64,000 nucleotides of DNA from Rhizorhabdus dicambivorans (lineage in GTDB: Bacteria; Pseudomonadota; Alphaproteobacteria; Sphingomonadales; Sphingomonadaceae): the NCBI RefSeq assembly GCF_002355275.1, contig NZ_CP023449.1:3450001-3514000 (forward strand), in the 5' to 3' direction. The notes under the pieces are model-generated. The model made no database searches. It was not told the origin of the DNA and was given only the letters and a program-made list of their open reading frames with translations. Shown here piece after piece: positions 54,097-61,848 of the stretch (position 1 is its first letter; each line of letters begins with the position of its first letter). Both the position numbers and the translations under genes were made by a program.

Positions 54097-55020
54097 TCAG
54101 AGCAGTTCGGCGACCTGTCGCCGAAGGAAAGTCCGCAGTGCGGCCAGAACCGGTGCGGACCAGCGGTCTTCCCTGGCAACCAGCACATATCCACCCAATA
54201 TCTGCGGCCGCATCCCAGGCAGCGGGACTTCCACCAGATTCCCCTGGGCGAGGTCCTCGCCGACGAGAAAGCGACTTGCCAGGGCTATACCCCTGCCCTG
54301 CCGCGCGGCAGCCAACGCGAGGTGGGCATGATAGCAAAGCGGGCCGGGCAAACGTTCGGGAGGCTCTACTCCATTGAGCCTGATCCACGCCCGCCATTCA
54401 AGGTCGTTCTCTTCATGCAGGAGGGGGAGGGAAAGAACATCGGGTGTTATGGCGGCCGACAAGGAAGAGACAAGCTGCGGACTGGCCACGGCCATTACCT
54501 CGGGACGTGCCAGATCAAAACCGCGCAGGCCTCTAACCTCGCCGCGCGCTCGATCGCCATCCCGATAATAGCGAATGTCCGCATCGGCCTCATGGACCAT
54601 CAGATTGGGCGAAACGTCGCTCGGTTTGAGCTCGATCCGCGAACCGGGATGGGTTCGCTCGAATATCGCGAGTTGACCCGACAGCCACTGGATCGCCAGC
54701 CCCGGTATGCACCAGAGGCGGAGCGGGGCATCATTGCGAAGGCCCGCCAGTTCCTCCGTCGCGATAGTGATTTCGGCGAAAGCCGCCGAAATTCTGGCAT
54801 GGTAGCGCGCACCCGGCTCGGTCAAGCAGAGGCGATGGCCGCTACGCTCGACAAGTGGCAGGCCGAACCATTCCTCGATCAGCTTGATGTGGCGACTGAC
54901 AACCGCGTGATTGACCCCCAGATGCACGGCCGCCTTGCGAATCCCGCCCAGCCTGAACACCGCTTCGAAGGCACGCAATGAAGCGAACGGCGGTGTCGCG
55001 ATTGAGCCGGATTCCGCCAT
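54097..55020 (-). CDS. LysR-family transcriptional regulator
   Basis: A 307-residue LysR regulator of the GcvA-like branch. N-terminal helix-turn-helix: LRAFEAVFRLGGIRKAAVHL, GVNHAVVSRHIKLIEEWFGL; C-terminal periplasmic-binding-protein-like effector domain ending LAALRTFLRRQVAELL. I choose the ATG at 55020; upstream codons appear non-coding. It is divergent from the aminotransferase at 55170 (149-bp gap) and sits upstream of the TBDR 3 operon, so it may control either or both. The effector is unknown. Confidence 0.9.
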   Translation of the reverse strand: MAESGSIATPPFASLRAFEAVFRLGGIRKAAVHLGVNHAVVSRHIKLIEEWFGLPLVERSGHRLCLTEPGARYHARISAAFAEITIATEELAGLRNDAPLRLWCIPGLAIQWLSGQLAIFERTHPGSRIELKPSDVSPNLMVHEADADIRYYRDGDRARGEVRGLRGFDLARPEVMAVASPQLVSSLSAAITPDVLSLPLLHEENDLEWRAWIRLNGVEPPERLPGPLCYHAHLALAAARQGRGIALASRFLVGEDLAQGNLVEVPLPGMRPQILGGYVLVAREDRWSAPVLAALRTFLRRQVAELL

Positions 55021-55169
55021 CAGCCGGCTTAGCCTCGGAAGCTCAGGGAAGGAAAAGGTGATAGCCAATCCATGATAGGACGGTGCCCCCACAGCACCAT
55101 GCTGTCAATCTAGGCGACTTCTTCGAACGCTGGCCTTGGGGAACAGAGTGAGCACCGGGTCGCAGCGAC

Positions 55170-56591
55170 TTGGAGAAACCGGGGGCACGGCAGCTTTTGA
55201 CCAAAATCGCGCATGAACTGTTGATCGCCAGGGATCGGCAGCACCTCATCCATTCCGCGGTGCCGTGGTCGATGCACGAAGAGCGTGGCGCCACCATATT
55301 GAAATCCGGTGCGGGAATTTTCCTGACCGACGCGGATGGGCACCGGGTGCTCGACGGATTCTCCGGGCTCTGGTGCGTCAATATCGGTTACGGGCAGCAA
55401 AGCGTCGTGGCCGCGGCCGCTGAACAGATGGCCCGGCTGCCCTACGCCACTGGCTATTTTCATTTCTCCAACGAGCCTGCCATCGAGTTGGCCGCTAAGC
55501 TGGCGGACCGCGCACCCGGCGACCTGAAGCACGTTTTCTTCAGCCAGGGCGGTTCGGATGCGATCGACAGCGCGATCCGGCTCATCCGATATTATTTCAA
55601 CATCACGGGCAGACCTTCCAAAAAGCACATGATCGCGGTCGATCGCGGTTATCACGGATCGAGCAGCATCGGAGCGGGAATCACCGGCCTCCCGGCGTTC
55701 CACGCGAACTTCGATGCTCCTGAGCCGACCCAGCACCACATTCCGGCCGCTTATCCCTATCGCTTCGACGGAGACGACGCGTCACTCATCTCGCGATCGG
55801 TCCGCGATCTGCAAACCATGGTCGAGACGCTCGGACCGGATAATGTCGCAGCCTTCTTCGCCGAACCGGTTATAGGGTCGGGAGGCGTCATCATTCCACC
55901 GGATGGCTGGTACCGCGCCATGGCCGCCACATGCCGCGACCTCGATATCCTCTTCGTTGCGGATGAGGTCATCACCGCCTTCGGTCGAACGGGGCCATTG
56001 TTCGGTTCGAACCATGACGATGTCGCACCTGATCTGATGACGCTGGCAAAGGGGCTCACCTCGGGTTACGCGCCGATGGGCGCGTTGCTGGTCTCGGACC
56101 GCATCTATCGCGCTATCGCCGATCGAACGCCGTCCGGAGCGATCATCGGGCATGGCCAGACTTATTCGGGCCACCCGGTGAGCGCCGCCGTGGGGCTCGA
56201 AGTCCTGCGGCTCTACGAGGAAGGCGGGATCATCGCGAACGGACGAAGCAGCGGCGAATATCTGGCCAGGGCGCTCGCCCCATTGCGTTCGCATCCGCTC
56301 GTCGGCAATCTTCGGCTTCGCGGCCTGCTGGCCGGTATCGAGATCGTCACCGACAAGCGCACCAAGACCCGGCCCGACCCGTCGCTGGGCCTGCCTGAAG
56401 CGCTGGCCAGGATCGGCTATGCCAATGGGCTCGTCTTTCGGGCATTTGGTGATGCGATGATCGGCATCGCTCCGCCGCTGATCATCACCACCGCGGAAAT
56501 CGATATTTTGGTGGAGCGCCTCTCGCGCACTCTCGATGCCGCGCTGGAGATTGCCGAGGTGCGCGCCGCGCTCGACAGCCGACCAAGGTAA
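55170..56591 (+). CDS. Class III (omega) aminotransferase, PLP-dependent
   Basis: A 473-residue aminotransferase. SQGGSDAIDSAIRLIRYY is the cofactor-phosphate region, D265 (FVADEVITAFGRTG) contacts the pyridine nitrogen, K294 (TLAKGLTSGY) is the PLP-binding lysine, and GHGQTYSGHPVSAAVGLEV completes the fold. Such enzymes use omega-amino acids or amines (beta-alanine, GABA, putrescine) with pyruvate or 2-oxoglutarate as acceptor. There is no good ATG: I use the TTG at 55170, with TTG 55197 as an alternative. It is divergent from LysR. It may use a beta- or omega-amino acid released from the imported compound. Confidence 0.9.
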   Translation: MEKPGARQLLTKIAHELLIARDRQHLIHSAVPWSMHEERGATILKSGAGIFLTDADGHRVLDGFSGLWCVNIGYGQQSVVAAAAEQMARLPYATGYFHFSNEPAIELAAKLADRAPGDLKHVFFSQGGSDAIDSAIRLIRYYFNITGRPSKKHMIAVDRGYHGSSSIGAGITGLPAFHANFDAPEPTQHHIPAAYPYRFDGDDASLISRSVRDLQTMVETLGPDNVAAFFAEPVIGSGGVIIPPDGWYRAMAATCRDLDILFVADEVITAFGRTGPLFGSNHDDVAPDLMTLAKGLTSGYAPMGALLVSDRIYRAIADRTPSGAIIGHGQTYSGHPVSAAVGLEVLRLYEEGGIIANGRSSGEYLARALAPLRSHPLVGNLRLRGLLAGIEIVTDKRTKTRPDPSLGLPEALARIGYANGLVFRAFGDAMIGIAPPLIITTAEIDILVERLSRTLDAALEIAEVRAALDSRPR

Positions 56592-57126
56592 ACGGTTGCC
56601 TCCGGTATCACTGTCCGAAAGGGTCGGACACTACCTCTTGCTCAGCTTCAGCCTGCGAGTTGCTCGGGCGCACCGGAGCCGTCCAGATACCCATTCTCCA
56701 TTCGTTTCGCCTAGCGGGTGGCTTTCGCGAGATCCCTGCGCGCGCGGAGCTTAGGCTTATCAGGGCCGTTTCGGCCGCAGCACAGTCCGCAGAAGACCGC
56801 CTCTTGCCAGCGAGTCAGGACCACCATATGGTGCTTTTTGACGGGTTTCGTCGGAATGAAGTCGAATGATATCAGGTGCTTGCGGGTGCTTGGCAGTCCT
56901 CTGCCTGAGCACCATTTGTTCTTCTCAGAACATTTCATCCCAATCGACAAAACAGCGAAAATCTGCCATAATAAGGCTATCGCTCATCCCGGGATGTTCC
57001 ATCGGATTTCATACCATCCGGTGCCACGAGCGGGGCCATAATGGCCCCACCGGAATTTTGATGGCACCACGGCTCTGCTGCACGTGATCTCGGAGCTGCT
57101 CCGGCGGAAGCCGAGGAGATTCGCAC
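56592..57126. other. Non-coding stretch with integrase arm-like palindromes
   Basis: No supportable gene in 535 bp. It holds a hairpin after the aminotransferase (56612-56630) and, near its right end, nested inverted repeats: GGGGCCAT-A-ATGGCCCC (57032-57048) inside GGTGCCA (57020-57026) and TGGCACC (57062-57068), just before an integrase remnant. Confidence 0.4.
56612..56630. terminator. Hairpin after aminotransferase gene
   Basis: TGTCCGA-AAGGG-TCGGACA, a perfect 7-bp stem 21 bp after the stop codon. No T-run follows, so it is a weak terminator candidate. Confidence 0.35.
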
Positions 57127-57275
57127 GTGCCCCTCAAGGAGGTACAGATCCGCAACCTCCGCCCGAAGGCGGCCATCTTCCAATACACAGATGAGAGAGG
57201 GTTGTATCTGGAGGTGCATCCCAATGCGCTAGGTCACTACCCGGAAATCAGCCTTGCTGAGGCGCGACATCGGGG
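57127..57275 (+). pseudogene. N-terminal remnant of a P4-type integrase
   Basis: PLKEVQIRNLRPKAAIFQYT, DERGLYLEVHPNA is the DUF4102 arm-binding start of a P4-type integrase; it then jumps to LGHYPEISLAEARHRGIE, omitting about 15 residues of the normal domain. After about 50 residues the homology stops and a TBDR fragment begins. The start is a GTG with GGAG-like sequence upstream. Catalytic domain absent, so non-functional. Confidence 0.75.
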
Positions 57276-57908
57276 AATTGAGCCTCGGCGTACAGCGGAC
57301 GGACTATCGCAAGACCATCGATTGCCCGACATCGCGCCCGATGCCGAGCGACGCGACCGGTCTTGGTTGTTCAATATTGCAGCCGCTGGCTATGTCTCCG
57401 ATCGGCTCGCCGTCTACGCTGGCTATACCCGAGGGCTGGAGGAAAGCGGGATAGCGCCGATCAACGCAGCCAACCGTAACGAGGCGCTGCCGGCGATCCG
57501 GTGGACAGCGTCAGCCTCATCGCAGGCTCGGTGCTGATGCGGCCGGCCGTCACTGGGCAGGGCGTCGAATTGGGGCGCGTCGGCGAGATCCCGCTCAATC
57601 AACCGGTACGCGTGCTGCGCGCCAATGGTGAGTGGCGCCCCAGCTTTCTGCCCGGCTTTTCAGTCGACGGCGCAATCGCCAACTTCGGCCGGCGCTCCGC
57701 CTCGCGTGAGAACACGATGTTCGTGCCGAGCTATACGCTGGTCGATCTGGGTGTCCGCTATCGCTTCAAGATCGGGGATGCTTTGGCAACCCTACGGTTC
57801 CAGGTCGCCAATGTGACGAACACGTTTTCGTGGAACATTGTCGATAGCAACAGCTACGGCCTTGCGGACAAGTGGCGGATGCTCCTTTTTCTGGCTGCCG
57901 ATTTCTAG
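57270..57908 (+). pseudogene. C-terminal remnants of a TonB-dependent siderophore-type receptor
   Basis: Three pieces of one receptor barrel in different frames: ELSLGVQRTDYRKTIDCP (about 57275-57320), then YVSDRLAVYAGYTRGLEESG and APINAANRNEALPAI (about 57390-57500), then SLIAGSVLMRPAVTGQGVEL through FRWQVANVTNT-like strands to GLADKWRMLLFLAADF at 57908. Segments between them are deleted. The final piece keeps the C-terminal aromatic residue of outer-membrane proteins, but plug and signal peptide are missing. It is fused directly to the integrase remnant, marking a past deletion at an integration site. Confidence 0.75.
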
Positions 57909-58037
57909 CCCCCTCTCAGACGATCAGGCGAAGCCCCGAAAAAATCGCTTTGCACTACGGGATTTATATGCGCGGCGATCATCCTTGGACTCGAAACCAT
58001 ATGCGGACAGGGTTAGCTGGAGTGGCTGAGGTGAATC

Positions 58038-58379
58038 ATGATCTCTCGGCAGTCCCCGTCGAATCCAACGGCCGCACCGCATTCCGGAACGCCCCGCGCT
58101 CCAATAGCGCACCGTCGGGCTATCGCAGCCTATCCACGCTGGTTGAAGGACATCGGCATACGCTGCGGCGGGCTGATGCTCCTGCTGGTTTCCGCTCTCG
58201 CATTCAGCTGGCTATACCGCCTCGTTCATGTCGTTCCGCGCAGCGAAGGGACGCTCGGTCAATACGGGATCGCCGCCGTCGCGTTCCTGAGCGCCAGTGT
58301 CGGGCTGGGTTTGGTTGCACTCGGATATAGCATTCACGATCCCGTCGAGATTTCCGATCGCTGGCGCTCCCGCCTTTAA
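58038..58379 (+). CDS. Small membrane protein of unknown function upstream of kup
   Basis: A 113-residue protein with a polar basic N-terminus (about 40 residues) and two predicted membrane helices, CGGLMLLLVSALAFSWLYRL and YGIAAVAFLSASVGLGLVAL, joined by a short loop. GAGGTGA lies seven bases before the ATG, supporting the start. It precedes kup by 114 bp on the same strand. I do not recognise a family; a role with the potassium transporter is possible only from proximity. Confidence 0.6.
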   Translation: MISRQSPSNPTAAPHSGTPRAPIAHRRAIAAYPRWLKDIGIRCGGLMLLLVSALAFSWLYRLVHVVPRSEGTLGQYGIAAVAFLSASVGLGLVALGYSIHDPVEISDRWRSRL

Positions 58380-58493
58380 AAACATACGCGAAACATATGC
58401 GTTAGGCGGACCTCCATCTCGAAAACAAACGCTCTTGTCGCGCAAGTGATTTGGTTTGCGTCCCGGGTCGGCGCGCAGTTGTGAGGCGCGGTA

Positions 58494-60392
58494 ATGGCGA
58501 GTGGGTCTGAATCAGGGCACGAGCACGGCGGGCATGCGCCCAGGGAGGGCTTCGCCGCGCTCGCGGTCGGCGCCATCGGCGTTGTCTTTGGCGATATCGG
58601 CACCTCTCCGCTTTATGCGCTCAAGGAAACCTTCGTCGGCCACCACCCGCTCGCCGTCGACCAAGCGCATATCCTTGGCGTCCTGAGTCTCGTCTTCTGG
58701 ACGATGATGCTCATCGTCACGATCAAATATGTGCTTGTCGTGCTGCGTGCCGACAATCGCGGCGAAGGTGGCAGCCTAGCCCTCCTCGCCCTGATTGCCA
58801 GCAAGACCGAAGGGAGCCGCTGGGCACCGGCGCTGGTTATGATGGGCGTGATCGCCTCGGCACTGTTTTACGGCGACGCGATCATAACGCCCGCCATTTC
58901 GGTACTGTCCGCGGTTGAAGGGCTGTCGGTGGTCAACCCCGGCTTCACCCAATGGGTGCTGCCAATCGCTGTTGGCATCCTGATCGGCCTGTTCGTTGTC
59001 CAATCCAAGGGTACCGCGAAGGTCGGTATCGTCTTCGGCCCGATCATGCTGCTTTATTTCGCGACCATCGCGGTGCTCGGCTTGCTTGAGGTTGCCGAGA
59101 ATCCCGCCATCGTCGCCGCGCTCAATCCCTGGTGGGCGTTCAACTTCTTCCTCCTCGACCCAAAACTGGCGTTTCTCGCGCTCGGCTCGGTCGTTCTGTC
59201 GGTGACGGGTGCCGAGGCGCTGTACGCCGACATGGGCCATTTCGGGCGCAAGCCGATCTCGGCGTCCTGGCTCTATCTCGTCTTCCCCTGTCTGATGCTG
59301 AACTATCTCGGGCAGGGATCGCTGTTGCTCTCCAATCCCGATGCCGCGCAAAATCCGTTCTTCATGCTGGTGGACGAAGCATGGCGGCTGCCGCTGGTGA
59401 TCCTCGCGACACTGGCGACGATCATTGCGAGCCAGGCGGTGATATCCGGCGCCTATTCGGTCACCCGGCAGGCGGTCCAGCTCGGCTTCCTGCCTCGGTT
59501 CCACATCGCCCACACCAGCGCCAAGGCCGCGGGGCAAATTTACATGCCATCGGTCAACTGGCTGCTGCTGATCCTTGTCCTGATCCTGGTTCTCATCTTC
59601 CGCAACTCGAGCAACCTTGCCGCCGCCTATGGCATCGCGGTCACCGGCACGATGCTCATCACCGCCTGCATGGTCGGCGTGCTGACCTTTACCGTGTGGC
59701 GATGGAACCGTTGGCTAGCCGGCGGCGTCACCGCGCTCTTCCTGCTCGTCGATGGCGCCTATTTCGCTTCGAACGTCACCAAGATCCCCGATGGCGGCTG
59801 GTTCCCGCTCGTGGTCGCGGCGGTGATCTTCACCTTCCTCACGACCTGGGCGACCGGGCGGCGGCTCGTGCGTGCGCGCTTGCAGGAGGGAGCGATGCCG
59901 GTCGGAATCTTCATCAAATCCACGGCCCATCTTCAGCGCGTCAGCGGCACTGCCGTCTATATGTCGGCCTCCCCCGAAGGCGTGCCACCCTCGCTGCTCC
60001 ACAATGTGAAGCACAACCGCGTCCTCCATGAGCGCAACGTGCTGCTCACGATCAGCATCGCGGACGTGCCTGTCGTCGAGGAAACCGATCGCACGGAAGT
60101 TCGGCCACTCGGGCCCGACTTCTATAGGATTACTCTGCACTACGGCTTCATGCAGGAGATCGACGTGCCGGCCGATCTGGCGGCAGTCGACATCTGCGGC
60201 ACGCCGTTCAAGACGGTGGACGTCAGCTATTTCCTAAGCCGTCAGACACTGATCGCGACCGAGCATCCGGGGATGGCGCTGTGGCGGGAGAAGCTGTTCT
60301 CGTGGATGATGCGTAACTCGGAAACGGCGATGGAATTCTTCAAGCTTCCGAGCAATCGCGTGGTCGAATTGGGGAGCCAGGTCGAAATCTAA
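58494..60392 (+). CDS. kup: Kup (Trk-independent) potassium uptake protein
   Basis: A 632-residue KUP/HAK/KT-family K+:H+ symporter. The hallmark [16 protein letters not shown] lies in the first membrane helix; about 12 helices follow ([50 protein letters not shown]) and a cytoplasmic C-terminal domain of about 160 residues with [20 protein letters not shown] and [11 protein letters not shown]. Length is normal. It supplies constitutive low-to-moderate-affinity K+ uptake, and the kdpDE two-component genes lie 760 bp downstream on the other strand, so the region is devoted to potassium homeostasis. The His-rich N-terminus (GHEHGGH) is common in sphingomonads. Confidence 0.97.
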   Translation: MASGSESGHEHGGHAPREGFAALAVGAIGVVFGDIGTSPLYALKETFVGHHPLAVDQAHILGVLSLVFWTMMLIVTIKYVLVVLRADNRGEGGSLALLALIASKTEGSRWAPALVMMGVIASALFYGDAIITPAISVLSAVEGLSVVNPGFTQWVLPIAVGILIGLFVVQSKGTAKVGIVFGPIMLLYFATIAVLGLLEVAENPAIVAALNPWWAFNFFLLDPKLAFLALGSVVLSVTGAEALYADMGHFGRKPISASWLYLVFPCLMLNYLGQGSLLLSNPDAAQNPFFMLVDEAWRLPLVILATLATIIASQAVISGAYSVTRQAVQLGFLPRFHIAHTSAKAAGQIYMPSVNWLLLILVLILVLIFRNSSNLAAAYGIAVTGTMLITACMVGVLTFTVWRWNRWLAGGVTALFLLVDGAYFASNVTKIPDGGWFPLVVAAVIFTFLTTWATGRRLVRARLQEGAMPVGIFIKSTAHLQRVSGTAVYMSASPEGVPPSLLHNVKHNRVLHERNVLLTISIADVPVVEETDRTEVRPLGPDFYRITLHYGFMQEIDVPADLAAVDICGTPFKTVDVSYFLSRQTLIATEHPGMALWREKLFSWMMRNSETAMEFFKLPSNRVVELGSQVEI

Positions 60393-60395
60393 GTC

Positions 60396-60586
60396 TCAGC
60401 GCAGGACTTCGGCGAGATATGCGGCGATGCCGATGATCGCACATATGCCGGCAATCAGATTGAGCGGCTTCGTGGCGCCCAGGAAATCGATGATCCTGTC
60501 GTACGACTCATGCGCGACGCGCTTCGTCGCACTGTGGGCTCGTCCATCTCCAGGATCAGCGCATCGTCTTCGTCGTCCTTTTGCAT
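60396..60586 (-). pseudogene. Possible small membrane protein with a one-base frameshift
   Basis: From the ATG at 60586 the reverse strand reads MQKDDEDDALILEMDEP, then the convincing sequence continues in another frame as AHSATKRVAHESYDRIIDFL, GATKPLNLIAGICAIIGIAA and ends YLAEVLR. The span of 191 bp is one short of a multiple of three, so a single missing base near 60530 explains the change. With it restored the protein would have 63 residues and one membrane helix. No family recognised. It could also be a sequencing error. Confidence 0.4.
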
Positions 60587-60782
60587 GATCGGACCATGCG
60601 CGCGTTCAGCGTTGCATTGCCAGATCGCGGACCGAGCTTTCGCATAATGTCCGCATATGATCGCATCATCCCTTATGCGAACGATATGGAAAGCGATCTG
60701 CCTCGATCTCGAATCCCTATCCCGCGATCCTTAAAATCGAGGCTGGCGGCGCAACCCTGCCGCAATACTCTCTGGAGCAACA
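60587..60782. other. Intergenic region upstream of the 60783 gene
   Basis: No feature supportable beyond the AT-richer stretch that probably holds the promoter of the gene at 60783. Confidence 0.3.
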
Positions 60783-61016
60783 ATGCCCACTCAATATGAT
60801 GTCGGTTCCGCCCCATGCCTTGTCGTCGGGAGGGATCGCGCGGGCCACTGGCTCGTGCGCGAGATCCACGGCCTGCTCGGCGGAATTTTCGTTTCGCGTG
60901 AAGCGGCACTGCATTTCGCGCGACAAGAAGGATCGGCGCTGCCCGGCGCGACGATCCGCCTCAGTCGTGGGCACGTTGCGGCCTTCGAAACCGGCATATT
61001 GGAGAAAGCGGCATGA
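60783..61016 (+). CDS. Small conserved-looking hypothetical protein
   Basis: A 77-residue soluble protein, MPTQYDVGSAPCLVVGRDRA then GHWLVREIHGLLGGIFVSRE, AALHFARQEG. The pattern of a beta-hairpin (CLVVGRDRAGHWLVRE) and helix (SREAALHFARQ) resembles DUF2188-like small proteins that describe how a query is processed, but the match is not certain. GGAG lies eight bases before the ATG. Its stop overlaps the next short gene by ATGA. Confidence 0.6.
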   Translation: MPTQYDVGSAPCLVVGRDRAGHWLVREIHGLLGGIFVSREAALHFARQEGSALPGATIRLSRGHVAAFETGILEKAA

Positions 61017-61183
61017 GGCGCCTCGTCAAACCAACCTCCAAACTGGCTGCGCCGCCGATTGACCCGGCCCCACGCTCACGGATTCCAGGGCGACTTTCGA
61101 TGCAGGCTTTCTGGCGTGCGATCGATCCCGATCACGAGCCTGCCGACCCGCAACCTCAGCCGTCGGCCCCCAACAATCGATAG
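61013..61183 (+). CDS. Short proline-rich ORF coupled to the preceding gene
   Basis: A 56-codon frame beginning MRRLVKPTSKLAAPPIDPAP and ending QPQPSAPNNR. It starts at the ATGA overlap with the preceding gene and ends 28 bp inside the 3' end of kdpE on the opposite strand. Coupling supports translation, but composition is simple and no family is recognised. Confidence 0.4.
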   Translation: MRRLVKPTSKLAAPPIDPAPRSRIPGRLSMQAFWRAIDPDHEPADPQPQPSAPNNR

Positions 61184-61848
61184 CCGACGCCCAACTCGTT
61201 GACGATGATGCGAGGCCGGCTCAGGTCGGCCTCGACCTTCTGGCGCAGGTTGCGGATCACAACGCGCAGATATTCGACATGCCGCTCATATTCATTGGGC
61301 CAGACGCTCTTGAGGATCTGGTCATGGGTGATCACCCGTCCGGGAAAACGGGCAAGCTCGGCCAGGACGCCGAATTCCTTGGGCGTCAGGTGCAGTTCCT
61401 CGCCATCGCGCCGGATTACCCGGTTGAGCAGGTCGATCTCCAGACTGCCGATCACCACCCTTAGTTGGGCACCGTCGGCGCTCTTGCGATTCCGGAAAGC
61501 GGCGCGCATCCGGGCAAGCAATTCCTCCGTATCGAACGGCTTCGTAACATAGTCGTCCGCGCCGAGATCGAGCGCGGCCACCTTCTGGTCGGTGGCTTCG
61601 CGCGCCGACACGACCAGCAAGGTCGCCTTCGACCGCTGGCGGATTATCGGCACCAGCTCCAAGCCATCGCGATCGGGAAGCCCCAGATCAAGCAGCACGA
61701 TATCGGGATGCGCGCTGCCGAGCCGCTCGAGCCCCTCGCGTGCGCTGCCGGCTTCCACCACCTCATAGTCGGTGCGTTCCAAGGTCGTGCGCAGCAGACG
61801 CCGGATATGGGGCTCATCATCGACGATGAGGACTTTCGCGCGGCTCAA
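61156..61848 (-). CDS. kdpE: KdpE, OmpR-family response regulator
   Basis: A 230-residue regulator. Receiver domain residues 1-120 with phosphorylation site D54 (VLLDLGLPD) and conserved K103 (YVTKPF); C-terminal winged-helix Trans_reg_C domain with LTPKEFGVLAELARFPGRVI and EYLRVVIRNLRQKVEAD. KdpE activates kdpFABC when K+ is scarce. Its ATG overlaps the kdpD stop (ATGA), giving the usual kdpD-kdpE order. Confidence 0.95.
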   Translation of the reverse strand: MSRAKVLIVDDEPHIRRLLRTTLERTDYEVVEAGSAREGLERLGSAHPDIVLLDLGLPDRDGLELVPIIRQRSKATLLVVSAREATDQKVAALDLGADDYVTKPFDTEELLARMRAAFRNRKSADGAQLRVVIGSLEIDLLNRVIRRDGEELHLTPKEFGVLAELARFPGRVITHDQILKSVWPNEYERHVEYLRVVIRNLRQKVEADLSRPRIIVNELGVGYRLLGADG

